Origin: Isoperla grammatica
Lineage: Eukaryota > Arthropoda > Insecta > Plecoptera > Perlodidae
DNA length: 64,000 nt
Direction: 5' to 3'
NCBI GenBank assembly: GCA_945910005.1
Contig: OX246749.1
Coordinates: forward strand, 33,184,374-33,248,373
This document shows, piece by piece, positions 54,481-64,000 of this stretch. The translations under genes and the position numbers were made by a program. Within the stretch, counting starts at the first letter, position 1. Every line of letters starts with the position of its first letter. The notes beneath the pieces are model-generated. The model made no database searches. It saw only the letters and a program-made list of their open reading frames with translations, and had not been told where the DNA came from.

Positions 54481-55683
54481 CGTCGCCAAACTTCGTAACT
54501 CTTATTAAACGCGGTGATTTGTACTAACTAAAGACGACACCACTTGGGCAAGACCTCGGCTAAGAAGCGCGTGTCCACCAAAAACACGCAGTTTAGAATC
54601 TAGTAACATTTTCGACACCGGTGTTTCGAGTGAGATTTTTACGTTATCGATTGGGTACGTTTATAGTATAAACGTACCGTACGTATATAAGCTTTATTTC
54701 TTTTCTAGATGCGCAAATGTTTCAAGGACATTGCGATAAAGTTGTCCGTCGTAAAGTGAACCCATTTAATATTTAAATTGCAATGAACCCTAAACACCCC
54801 AATATAAATTAGCTACGCAACAGGGACTTTATCCTTAGTTTGAATTATAATTTATTTGACTTAACCGACTTCGAATTGAAGTCGGTTTACTAGTCTATTC
54901 TACAAGAAAATTTGTGCAAAGTATCTCCTAATCTATTTATCAAACACCTTAAATTAATAATGACAATAGTAATAGTCAAGTGGACTAAGGAACTTATTAC
55001 TTACGGTACTTAATGAGACTTCCCATGTTCTTAGCCTAAAGTTGGAGGAAATCTAACTCTTTTGCACACGACACTACTAGAGTCTTAAGTTTTTAACAGG
55101 TCGGGGGGAAAAAACGGGAAGATTCGGGGAAAAACACGAGTTTTTCCCCGTAAGGCCCAGATCATTTTTTTTATAAGAAGAGGTAAAACTTTGTAGTTGT
55201 AATTTTACTAACTTTCGAGTTGCCTTCTCCATCGCTTAAAATCAAAGGAACTTAGTTATGTGTGTGTGGGGGGGGGGCAGCAGTTGGCACTAGTGTTTCT
55301 ATGTTGGCACTGGGTGTAGGTTATGTAGTTAGAACATCTGATTGGGTTTGAGAAGGAAGGTTTCGTCGACCGTGTCTTGCTCCGTATTTACTCGCTCGTA
55401 GGCCGCAGGCATGTCGCACTTTTCGACCTCCAAATACCGGATTACAGCCAAAGTACAATGCATTTTTAAAAAAATTGTAAAAAAAAACTCGCTTAAAATC
55501 GGACGTGGCCATTACGTGAGTAAATACGACGACTCGCAACCCGTGAACGTTGATACGTCTCCGCCGCTGTTTGCGCGGAACGAATTCAGCGCCGGTGTAG
55601 TCTGGCGACATTGCGATGTGGCCCCGCTGCTCGAGGGGTCGACTAGGGGATGATTCTAGCGGGGTGGATGACGGGCGGCCGCA
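54481..55683. other. Downstream flank of glycogen synthase, probable 3' UTR part
   Basis: No other gene is seen. AATAAA on the complement near 54855 could end the glycogen synthase mRNA about 830 bases after its stop. G-runs occur near 55267. Confidence 0.35.
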
Positions 55684-55710
55684 TTACGTGTTGATGTTGA
55701 GCTCTTCAAG
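55684..55710 (-). CDS. GlyS: Glycogen synthase, last exon (nine codons with stop)
   Basis: After CTTTTAG on the complement it encodes LEELNINT and TAA. Phase 0 with the previous exon. Confidence 0.75.
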   Translation of the reverse strand, partial: LEELNINT

Positions 55711-58700
55711 CTAAAAGACAAACAAGATACATAGTTGTAGAAAAAAAATTAATATTAAAAATATTAATAAGTAATAAAAATAATATTAATAAATAATAAT
55801 ATAATAAATTGACAACGTACATAAAAAATGTATTGTAAAGATGACCGAGAATGTTTCAAGATAATTATTTAATACTTCACTCTCTTTCATTGTAGACAAA
55901 TAATTCACATGAAAACTAGCATGGTGGATCATCGCGTGATTTCATATTTCATCACAGCTTTACATTTCATAGACCCGTTTTTTGTTTTGTACGTTTTAGT
56001 AGTTTTAAATTATGATTCACTCGGACTTGGAACTACCAATACAAGGTGAAAAGTGTTACTACTATATATTTTTGAGTGTTATATACTGTGACTGTATAAC
56101 TTCTGAATGCAATAATAGAAAAAAAAAAATTAAAAAAAAAGTAAACTAAAAAATTTAAAAAAGGCAAAAAAATAATTTAAAAAAAAACTTAAAAACTTAA
56201 AAAAAGATGAAATAAGAATAATAAAACGTAGAGCCTACCTCCTTCTCGTCGTCGACTTCGTCCTCCTCGTCCGAGCCGTGCACGGAGGTGGCGGGGGTGG
56301 TGGGGCGGCTGGATGAGGGGGAGGGGGGCTCGGAGATGGGGCGGGGGTAGCTGAAACGTCTCTCTTGCCTCTCCTCCTCCAACTCCTTGAGCTCGGGGTA
56401 GACACAGCACAGAGCCTTCATGCGCGCCGTCCTGTAGTACTAAACACAGACATTAGATAGATTAGGATGGAGAATTAATAATAATAAATAATAGTAATAA
56501 TAATTGCAAGGAATTTTCGTCTTTATTTATTTATTTATTTATTTACATAGCCTTCCTTAAAACACTCATGTGCACGTCACAGGAACATGCGAGTATGCGA
56601 AGTTGTCAATTGTTGTCAATTTGAAATCTGACAATGGGAAAAATTATGAGAGAGGCAAGGTCCAGTAAAATGCTGAGCACTTTGGCATGTAGTCGAGCTT
56701 AATATAAATGATTGTTCTTTAAATTCAAAATGTTGGTTACTATTTAAATCGGTGTTTTTAGTGCCCGTTGAAATTTTAATTAAAGACGTTTTACCGTAAA
56801 CAAACGTTTGTATAATTTTGCTAACTTCTCACACTGGCTCACCACTAAATAAATAAATATACATAAGTAAACAAATAAACACATAACAATGAAAACTAAA
56901 TGAATATATATATATATCTTGACCCCGTTTCCAACATTAATTATAGGGTAGGGGGGAGTAGCAAAGTACTCCATGTCTTGGGCTAATGTAAACACACAAA
57001 TTAAAATTAAATGAACAAATGAATATATAAATAAATAAATAACTAAATAAGCACATAATAAATAAAACAAATTAATAAATACACAAACAAATAGATGTGT
57101 AAATAACACCTGGAAATTAAAAGTAAACGAACAAACAACCAACCAAGGCCGGCGGTTGTACTCACGATGCCGAGGTTCCTCCAGTCGAGCAGGTCGCTAA
57201 GTCTCTCGGTGCGGTTGCGCTGAATGATGCGCTGCCTCCGGTTGAGTCGCGCAAAGTCGTACATGTATTGCGCGAGCTGTTGCACGCTGCCCTCTATCGA
57301 CACGTAGCGGCGGTCCACCACGTAGATGCCGTAGCTCATCGGGTCGGCTATCTGCTCCTGCATGAAGCAGCCGAAACCTGACGGACACAACCACCAGGGC
57401 GGGTTAATTTTTCCATTAAAAAAAAAAATTTAAGAAAAAAATTAATTACAAAAAAAATTTTAAATTTTTTCTAAAAAAAAATTTAAAAAATTAATTACAA
57501 AATTTTTTTTAAATTTTTTCTAAAAAAAAATTTAAATTTTTTTTTTTATTTTAATAAGATTTTAATCGACTGATTTTAATCCGTTTTTTTTTAAGATTTT
57601 AATCAGATTTCAATTGATTTAAATCAACAATAAGAAGCGTTTCACACAAAAGGGAGAAGCGCTCTCCATCTAACTAGGTACGTCTAGCCTAGGTCTGCGT
57701 TCGGTAGCCATAATACTAGACCCGATCGATCGGTAAAGTAGTGATCGTTGTAGCCATGTTAACGCCTGCTTTGACCGAGTTTTTTATGTATTGCAATAAT
57801 AAAAAAATAATAATAATCAAAATTATAATAACAATAATAATAATAATTTCATTTTTTTTTCCTTATGTCCATAGTATAATGTCCAAGTCTTAAAGATGAA
57901 GTAGATGCCCTTCCACCTGGCTTGAGTTATGATGAAAAGGAAGCCTGTCTCTACTGGAAAACCAGAAAATGCATGATGGCCCAGTAAGCCAAAAATGCAG
58001 GCATAGGAAAAGAAGAAGAAGATAATAATTTAATAATACTAAGTTAAGTTACCCGAGAGGTTAGTGGTGATTGAGGGAATCCCCATGACTGTACACTCGG
58101 CCGGCGTGTAGCCCCAGGGCTCGTAGTAGCTCGGAAACACTCCGAGATGACATCCGCGGACAAACTCCTCGTAGTCCAGTCCAAACAGGGGGTTCGTAGA
58201 CGAGAGGAACTCGGGGTGGAACACTATCTGGGGGGGAGAGACAGATGTCATCATATATATATATAGGTCTATCACAGTGACGGTTTAAGAACACTGTACT
58301 CGGTAGTTGAGCTGTTGAGATAGTCTGCTTATTGACTTGGGGTTCCTTAAATACAAGTGGGTTATGAAAGTAAGTGCCAATCGGCTGGAATGGTATATAA
58401 TGTGAGGAAAGCATCCAACAGCTTACCTTCGTGTAGTAAGATGACGGATTTGCGAGTTTGAAGTACACATAAAAAATATAATACAAATATAACGAGACGT
58501 TTCGACTGAGGTCTTGCTCACTCTTTCTTCTTTCGAGATTCTTCTCTCGAGTGAGCAAGACCTCGGTCGAAACGTCTCGTTATATTTATATTATGTTTTT
58601 TATGTGTACTTCAAACTCGTTAATCCGTCATCTTACTACACGACGGTAAGCTGTTGGATCCTTTCCTCACATTATATACCTTAAATACAAGTGGGCTTGA

Positions 58701-60393
58701 CTGTAAAGCAATATGATTTCTAATATAACTCATGCAGAAATCAATTCAAACTCATTCAAATTCAAATTTGGATAATTAATAATATTTTTATTGACAACTT
58801 GCAATGCATTTATTTATTTATTTATTTAATGTCTATCCTATTCAGTTATAAAAACTGATTTACAAAGGAGGACCTTATTATTCATGTGCATATCCCTGTG
58901 ACATGCAACATGCATGCATACATGAGTAGAAAGCTTATTTAATACACATAAATTGGGTCCCTTGGAATTTGAATTAAAGTGTACTACTAATATATTAGCT
59001 AAATGATTAAATTATCTGTTTCTTTCTTTAACACAAGCAATACTAAATGTGTGTGTGAACAAAGTACAATTTACTAAAGAAAATACAAAATTCATCCGTT
59101 ATTTTTTATATATGCGTACATGCATGCATACATACATGTATATTGAATGAAAATCAGAGCTTACTTTGACCTTGTTGGCCTTACTTTGACTGTCCAGCTT
59201 ACTTTGACCCTGTTGGCCTTACTTAGACTGCCGGCACTTACTTTGACTGTCCAGCTTACTTTGACCTTGTTGGCCTTACTTTGACTGTCGGCACTTACTT
59301 TGACTGTCCAGCTTACTTTGACTCTGTCTAGCTTACTTTGACTGTCCAGTTTACTTTGACTGTCCAGCTTACTTTGAATGTCCAGCTTACTTTGACCTTG
59401 TTGGCCTTACTTTGACTGTCAGCACTTACTTGGACCCTGTCCAGCTTACTTTGACTGTCCAGCTTACTTTGACTGTTGGTACTTACTTTGAATCTGTCTA
59501 GCTTACTTAGACTGCCGGCACTTACTTTGACTGTCCAGCTTACTTTGACCTTGTTGGCCTTACTTTGACTGTTGGTACTTACTTTGAATCTGTCTAGCTT
59601 ACTTAGACTGCCGGCACTTACTTTGACCTTGTTGGCCTTACTTTGACTGTTGGTACTTACTTTGACTCTGTCTAGCTTACTTTGACTATCCAGCTTACTT
59701 TGACTGTCCAGCTTACTTTGACTGTCAGCATACTTTGACCAAGTTGGCCTTACTTTGACTGTCGGCACTTACTTTGACTCTGTCTAGCTTACTTTGACTA
59801 TCCAGCTTACTTTGACTGTCCAGCTTACTTTGACTGTCCAGCTTACTTTGACTGTCAGCATACTTTGACCTTGTTGGCCTTACTTTGACTGTCGGCACTT
59901 ACTTTGACTCTGTCTAGCTTACTTTGACTATCCAGCTTACTTTGACTGTCCAGCTTACTTTGACTGTCCAGCTTACTTTGACTGTCAGCATACTTTGACC
60001 TTGTTGGCCTTACTTTGACTGTCAGCATACTTTGACCTTGTTGGCCTTACTTTGACTGTCGGCACTTACTTTGACTGTCCAGCTTACTTTGACTGTCAGC
60101 ATACTTTGACCTTGTTGGCCTTACTTTGACTGTCGGTACTTACTTTGACTGTCGGTACTTAATTTGACTGTCGGCACTTACTTTAACTGTCGGCACTTAC
60201 TTTGACTCTGTCGTGGACGGTATTGAACATCCGACACCGCCTGACGGCGTTGAGGACCGGATCGTTGGCGTCGTCTATGATGTTGTGAGTCGTAACCGGG
60301 GGCAGCGAGTCTCGTTGTAGCGAGTAGAGACATCGCTTGATCTTGACCGTGTCTTCCTTTAGCAGCAGCGAGTCAGGGGTGGGAAGACGGCCG
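55684..60393 (-). CDS. GlyS: Glycogen synthase, 3' five exons (partial)
   Basis: Exons 60201-60393, 58053-58227, 57166-57377, 56239-56439 and 55684-55710 join in phase to 808 coding bases. The enzyme transfers glucose from UDP-glucose to glycogen (GT3 family) in the cytosol. Visible: [49 protein letters not shown], the catalytic EPWGYTPAE (Glu, seven residues, Glu), and the arginine cluster [20 protein letters not shown] that binds glucose-6-phosphate. The tail has [14 protein letters not shown] followed by an acidic [11 protein letters not shown], like the GSK3 sites 3a-c primed by CK2 in animal muscle-type enzymes, so phosphorylation and G6P control are likely kept. The wording is very insect-like. 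Upstream exons (UDP-glucose site, N-terminus) lie past 64000. Confidence 0.95.
56239..56439 (-). CDS. GlyS: Glycogen synthase, regulatory-tail exon
   Basis: The acceptor GTTTAG lies at 56440-56445 and the donor GTAGGC at 56238 (complement). It encodes [17 protein letters not shown], then [20 protein letters not shown] with serines spaced as GSK3 targets, and the acidic CK2-type end. Confidence 0.93.
56440..57165. other. Glycogen synthase intron: simple repeats and an ATTT-tailed retroelement piece
   Basis: It contains (TTTA)n at 56521-56546, an AATTAAAGACGTTTTACCGT fragment of the MITE family, and AAATAAATA runs. No exon. Confidence 0.5.
57166..57377 (-). CDS. GlyS: Glycogen synthase, exon with G6P-binding arginines
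   Basis: The acceptor GTCAG lies at 57378-57382 and the donor GTGAGT at 57165. It encodes [25 protein letters not shown] and the arginine helix [19 protein letters not shown]. Confidence 0.95.
57378..58052. other. Glycogen synthase intron: A/T homopolymer DNA
   Basis: 57410-57610 is almost entirely A and T homopolymer runs. At 57880-58010 lies a unique segment reading [20 protein letters not shown] in one plus-strand frame, of unknown origin, perhaps a retroelement scrap. Confidence 0.45.
58053..58227 (-). CDS. GlyS: Glycogen synthase, catalytic exon
   Basis: The acceptor CCCCCCAG lies at 58228-58235 and the donor GTAACT at 58052. It encodes [40 protein letters not shown] and [18 protein letters not shown], including both catalytic-region glutamates of the E-x7-E motif. 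Confidence 0.95.
58392..58680. mobile_element. Foldback element with CCAACAGCTTACCT in a glycogen synthase intron
   Basis: GGTATATAATGTGAGGAAAG and CTTTCCTCACATTATATACC are inverse ends; inner arms include CATCCAACAGCTTACC, ATAACGAGACGTTTCGA and GAGTGAGCAAGACCTC, each with its complement. No coding. Confidence 0.85.
59150..60200 (-). repeat. Donor-derived minisatellite beside a glycogen synthase exon
   Basis: Roughly 50 units of 17-20 bases read on the gene strand GTCAAAGTAAGC or GTCAAAGTAAGT plus a short spacer (TGGACA, GCCGACA, GCCAACAAG). The exon ending at 60201 finishes ...AGAGTCAAA with donor GTAAGTGCC. So each unit is a copy of the exon's last six bases plus its donor. The array starts at the functional donor and runs about 1 kb into the intron. 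Open frames rich in SQSKLD are artefacts. Confidence 0.95.
60201..60393 (-). CDS. GlyS: Glycogen synthase exon flanked by arrays of its own splice sites
   Basis: It starts after CTCTGTGTAG (60394 upward) with one base of a split codon, and ends in phase 0 at AGAGTCAAA before GTAAGT. The 64 codons run [20 protein letters not shown] to FNTVHDRVK, an aligned, uninterrupted part of the synthase. The upstream side carries 28 extra acceptor copies and the downstream side about 50 extra donor copies. Confidence 0.95.
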
Positions 60394-63300
60394 CTACACA
60401 GAGACACATTACATGGTTAGTTACGTCGTAACGAGTCTCTCTGTAGCGAGTAGAGACATCGCTTGATCTTGACCGTGTCTTCCTTGAGCAGCAGCGAGTC
60501 AGGGGTGGGTAGACGGCCGCTACACAGAGACACATTACATGGTTAGTTACGTCGTAACGAGTCTCTCTGTAGCGAGTAGAGACATCGCTTGATCTTGACC
60601 GTGTCTTCCTTGTGCAGCAGCGAGTCAGGGGTGGGTAGACGGCCACTACACAGAGACACATTACATGGTTACTTACGTCGTAACGAGTCTCTCTGTAGCG
60701 AGTAGAGACATCGCTTGATCTTGACCGTGTCTTCCTTGAGCAGCAGCGAGTCAGGGGTGGGTAGACGGCCACTACACAGAGACACATTACATGGTTACTT
60801 ACGTCGTAACGAGTCTCTCTGTAGCGAGTAGAGACATCGCTTGATCTTGACCGTGTCTTCCTTGTGCAGCAGCGAGTCAGGGGTGGGTAGACGGCCGCTA
60901 CACAGAGACACATTACATGGTTAGTTACGTCGTAACCGGGGGCAACGAGTCTCTCTGTAGCGAGTAGAGACATCGCTTGATCTTGACCGTGTCTTCCTTG
61001 AGCAGCAGCTAGTCAGGGGTGGGTAGACGGCCGCTACACAGAGACACATTACATGGTTAGTTACGTCGTAACGAGTCTCTCTGTAGCGAGTAGAGACATC
61101 GCTTGATCTTGACCGTGTCTTCCTTGAGCAGCAGCGAGTCAGGGGTGGGTAGACGGCCGCTACACAGAGACACATTACATGGTTAGTTACGTCGTAACGA
61201 GTCTCTCTGTAGCAAGTAGAGACATCGCTTGATCTTGACCGTGTCTTCCTTTAGCAGCAGCGAGTCAGGGGTGGGTAGACGGCCGCTACACAGAGACACA
61301 TTACATGGTTAGTTACGTCGTAACGAGTCTCTCTGTAGCGAGTAGAGACATCGCTTGATCTTGACCGTGTCTTCCTTGAGCAGCAGCGAGTCAGGGGTGG
61401 GTAGACGGCCGCTACACAGAGACACATTACATGGTTAGTTACGTCGTAACGAGTCTCTCTGTAGCGAGTAGAGACATCGCTTGATCTTGACCGTGTCTTC
61501 CTTGAGCAGCAGCGAGTCAGGGGTGGGTAGACGGCCACTACACAGAGACACATTACATGGTTAGTTACGTCGTAACGAGTCTCTCTGTAGCGAGTAGAGA
61601 CATCGCTTGATCTTGACCGTGTCTTCCTTGAGCAGCAGCGAGTCAGGGGTGGGTAGACGGCCGCTACACAGAGACACATTACATGGTTAGTTACGTCGTA
61701 ACGAGTCTCTCTGTAGCAAGTAGAGACATCGCTTGATCTTGACCGTGTCTTCCTTGAGCAGCAGCGAGTCAGGGGTGGGTAGACGGCCGCTACACAGAGA
61801 CACATTACATGGTTAGTTACGTCGTAACGAGTCTCTCTGTAGCAAGTAGAGACATCGCTTGATCTTGACCGTGTCTTCCTTGAGCAGCAGCGAGTCAGGG
61901 GTGGGTAGACGGCCGCTACACAGAGACACATTACATGGTTAGTTACGTCGTAACCGGGGGCAACGAGTCTCTCTGTAGCGAGTAGAGACATCGCTTGATC
62001 TTGACCGTGTCTTCCTTGAGCAGCAGCTAGTCAGGGGTGGGTAGACGGCCGCTTCACAGAGACACATTACATGGTTAGTTACGTCGTAACGAGTCTCTCT
62101 GTAGCGAGTAGAGACATCGCTTGATCTTGACCGTGTCTTCCTTGAGCAGCAGCGAGTCAGGGGTGGGTAGACGGCCGCTACACAGAGACACATTACATGG
62201 TTAGTTACGTCGTAACGAGTCTCTCTGTAGCAAGTAGAGACATCGCTTGATCTTGACCGTGTCTTCCTTTAGCAGCAGCGAGTCAGGGGTGGGTAGACGG
62301 CCGCTACACAGAGACACATTACATGGTTAGTTACGTCGTAACGAGTCTCTCTGCAGCGAGTAGAGACATCGCTTGATCTTGACCGTGTCTTCCTTGAGCA
62401 GCAGCGAGTCAGGGGTGGGTAGACGGCTGCTACACAGAGACACATTACATGGTTAGTTACGTCGTAACGAGTCTCTCTGCAGCGAGTAGAGACATCGCTT
62501 GATCTTGACCGTGTCTTCCTTGAGCAGCAGCGAGTCAGGGGTGGGTAGACGGCCGCTACACAGAGACACATTACATGGTTAGTTACGTCGTAACGAGTCT
62601 CTCTGTAGCAAGTAGAGACATCGCTTGATCTTGACCGTGTCTTCCTTGAGCAGCAGCGAGTCAGGGGTGGGTAGACGGCTGCTACACAGAGACACATTAC
62701 ATGGTTAGTTACGTCGTAACCGGGGGCAACGAGTCTCTCTGTAGCGAGTAGAGACATCGCTTGATCTTGACCGTGTCTTCCTTGAGCAGCAGCGAGTCAG
62801 GGGTGGGTAGACGGCCGCTACACAGAGACACATTACATGGTTAGTTACGTCGTAACGAGTCTCTCTGCAGCGAGTAGAGACATCGCTTGATCTTGACCGT
62901 GTCTTCCTTGAGCAGCAGCGAGTCAGGGGTGGGTAGACGGCCGCTACACAGAGACACATTACATGGTTAGTTACGTCGTAACGAGTCTCTCTGTAGCGAG
63001 TAGAGACATCGCTTGATCTTGACCGTGTCTTCCTTGTGCAGCAGCGAGTCAGGGGTGGGTAGACGGCCGCTACACAGAGACACATTACATGGTTAGTTAC
63101 GTCGTAACGAGTCTCTCTGTAGCGAGTAGAGACATCGCTTGATCTTGACCGTGTCTTCCTTTAGCAGCAGCTAGTCAGGGGTGGGTAGACGGCCGCTACA
63201 CAGAGACACATTACATGGTTAGTTACGTCGTAACCGGGGGCAACGAGTCTCTCTGTAGCGAGTAGAGACATCGCTTGATCTTGACCGTGTCTTCCTTGAG

Positions 63301-64000
63301 CAGCAGCGAGTCAGGGGTGGGTAGACGGCCGCTACACAGAGACACATTACATGGTTAGTTACGTCGTAACGAGTCTCTCTGCAGCGAGTAGAGACATCGC
63401 TTGATCTTGACCGTGTCTTCCTTGAGCAGCAGCGAGTCAGGGGTGGGTAGACGGCCGCTACACAGAGACACATTACATGGTTAGTTACGTCGTAACGAGT
63501 CTCTCTGTAGCGAGTAGAGACATCGCTTGATCTTGACCGTGTCTTCCTTGAGCAGCAGCGAGTCAGGGGTGGGTAGACGGCCGCTACACAGAGACACATT
63601 ACATGGTTAGTTACGTCGTAACGAGTCTCGTTGTAGCGAGTAGAGACATCGCTTGATCTTGACCGTGTCTTCCTTGAGCAGCAGCTAGTCAGGGGTGGGT
63701 AGACGGCCGCTACACAGAGACACATTACATGGTTAGTTACGTCGTAACGAGTCTCTCTGTAGCGAGTAGAGACATCGCTTGATCTTGACCGTGTCTTCCT
63801 TGTGCAGCAGCGAGTCAGGGGTGGGTAGACGGCCGCTACACAGAGACACATTACATGGTTAGTTACGTCGTAACGAGTCTCTCTGTAGCAAGTAGAGACA
63901 TCGCTTGATCTTGACCGTGTCTTCCTTGAGCAGCAGCGAGTCAGGGGTGGGTAGACGGCCGCTACACAGAGACACATTACATGGTTAGTTACGTCGTAAC
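60394..64000 (-). repeat. 126-bp minisatellite copying branch point, acceptor and exon start of glycogen synthase
   Basis: On the gene strand each unit has GTAACTAACC (branch-point-like CTAAC), a short tract, CTCTGTGTAG, then the first 95 bases of the exon at 60201-60393. From the true boundary at 60393 to the last one at 63961 is 3568 bases, i.e. 28 units of 126 plus four 10-base insertions. The four long (136-bp) units retain CCGGGGGCAA, present in the real exon. The array continues past the window. The 126-base period gives long 42-residue-periodic open frames in another frame, which are artefacts. Confidence 0.97.

Noticed and set aside
55321..55653. Frames of 96 and 80 codons near the glycogen synthase 3' end
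   Set aside because: No homology recognisable, both strands open, inside the probable 3' UTR.
59328..59768. 146-codon frame rich in SQSKLD/NKVKVS
   Set aside because: It is translation of the donor-derived minisatellite; period and sequence are explained by repeated GTCAAAGTAAG.
60359..63977. Minus-strand open frames of 126-252 codons with a 42-residue repeat
   Set aside because: The 126-bp unit is a multiple of three and has one open frame, different from the glycogen synthase frame, so it is a by-product.
60394..64000. CRISPR-like array
   Set aside because: Units are contiguous 126-bp copies of exon/intron sequence with no unique spacers, in a eukaryotic gene.

Overview
The window is nuclear DNA from an animal, most likely an arthropod and probably an insect. 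This rests on spliced GT-AG genes with small exons in AT-rich, repeat-filled DNA and on an insect-like glycogen synthase. There are no prokaryotic signals. Four protein genes could be reconstructed exon by exon with consistent splice phases. (1) On the plus strand, 1505-7003 holds the 3' part of a single-pass membrane protein with a degenerate LDL-receptor class A-like cysteine module and two PPPY motifs. (2) On the minus strand, 14695-23053 (5' UTR exon from 23160) holds a complete seven-coding-exon mitochondrial acyl-CoA dehydrogenase of the ACADVL/ACAD9 type, 641 residues. (3) On the plus strand, 42644-49175 holds a complete six-exon ZIP9-type (SLC39A9) zinc transporter, 301 residues. (4) On the minus strand, 55684-60393 holds the last five coding exons of glycogen synthase, whose 5' part lies beyond position 64000. 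A lysine-rich terminal exon at 23447-23621 (minus) may belong to a fifth gene. The genes are unrelated neighbours and do not form a pathway cluster.

The rest is mostly repeats. Several small DNA elements have visible ends and target-site duplications: two hAT-like, two PIF/Harbinger-like, one TTAA-flanked foldback, two TATA-flanked elements, and a nested pair. There are also other foldbacks, tRNA-like SINE pieces, a LINE 3' fragment, and a dispersed SINE-like family. From about 25.9 to 42.3 kb there is one large repeat block: three tRNA-like monomers, seven copies of a 1.8-kb unit, then 74-bp and about 120-bp arrays.

Two observations stand out. First, three minisatellites are made of copies of the exon/intron junction they abut. 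A 43-bp array (18 extra copies) repeats the acceptor of the last exon of gene 1. A 126-bp array (28 extra copies, running off the window) repeats branch point, acceptor and exon start of one glycogen synthase exon. An approximately 19-bp array (about 50 copies) repeats the donor of that same exon, so this exon is flanked on both sides by large sets of decoy splice sites. Second, every complete 1.8-kb unit carries the same series of exon-like blocks with kept acceptor and donor sequences, an AATAAA hexamer, a hairpin with RNA polymerase III B-box-like arms, and a roughly 230-bp core that is almost identical between copies. It looks like a tandem array of non-coding or decayed transcription units that I cannot match to anything known.
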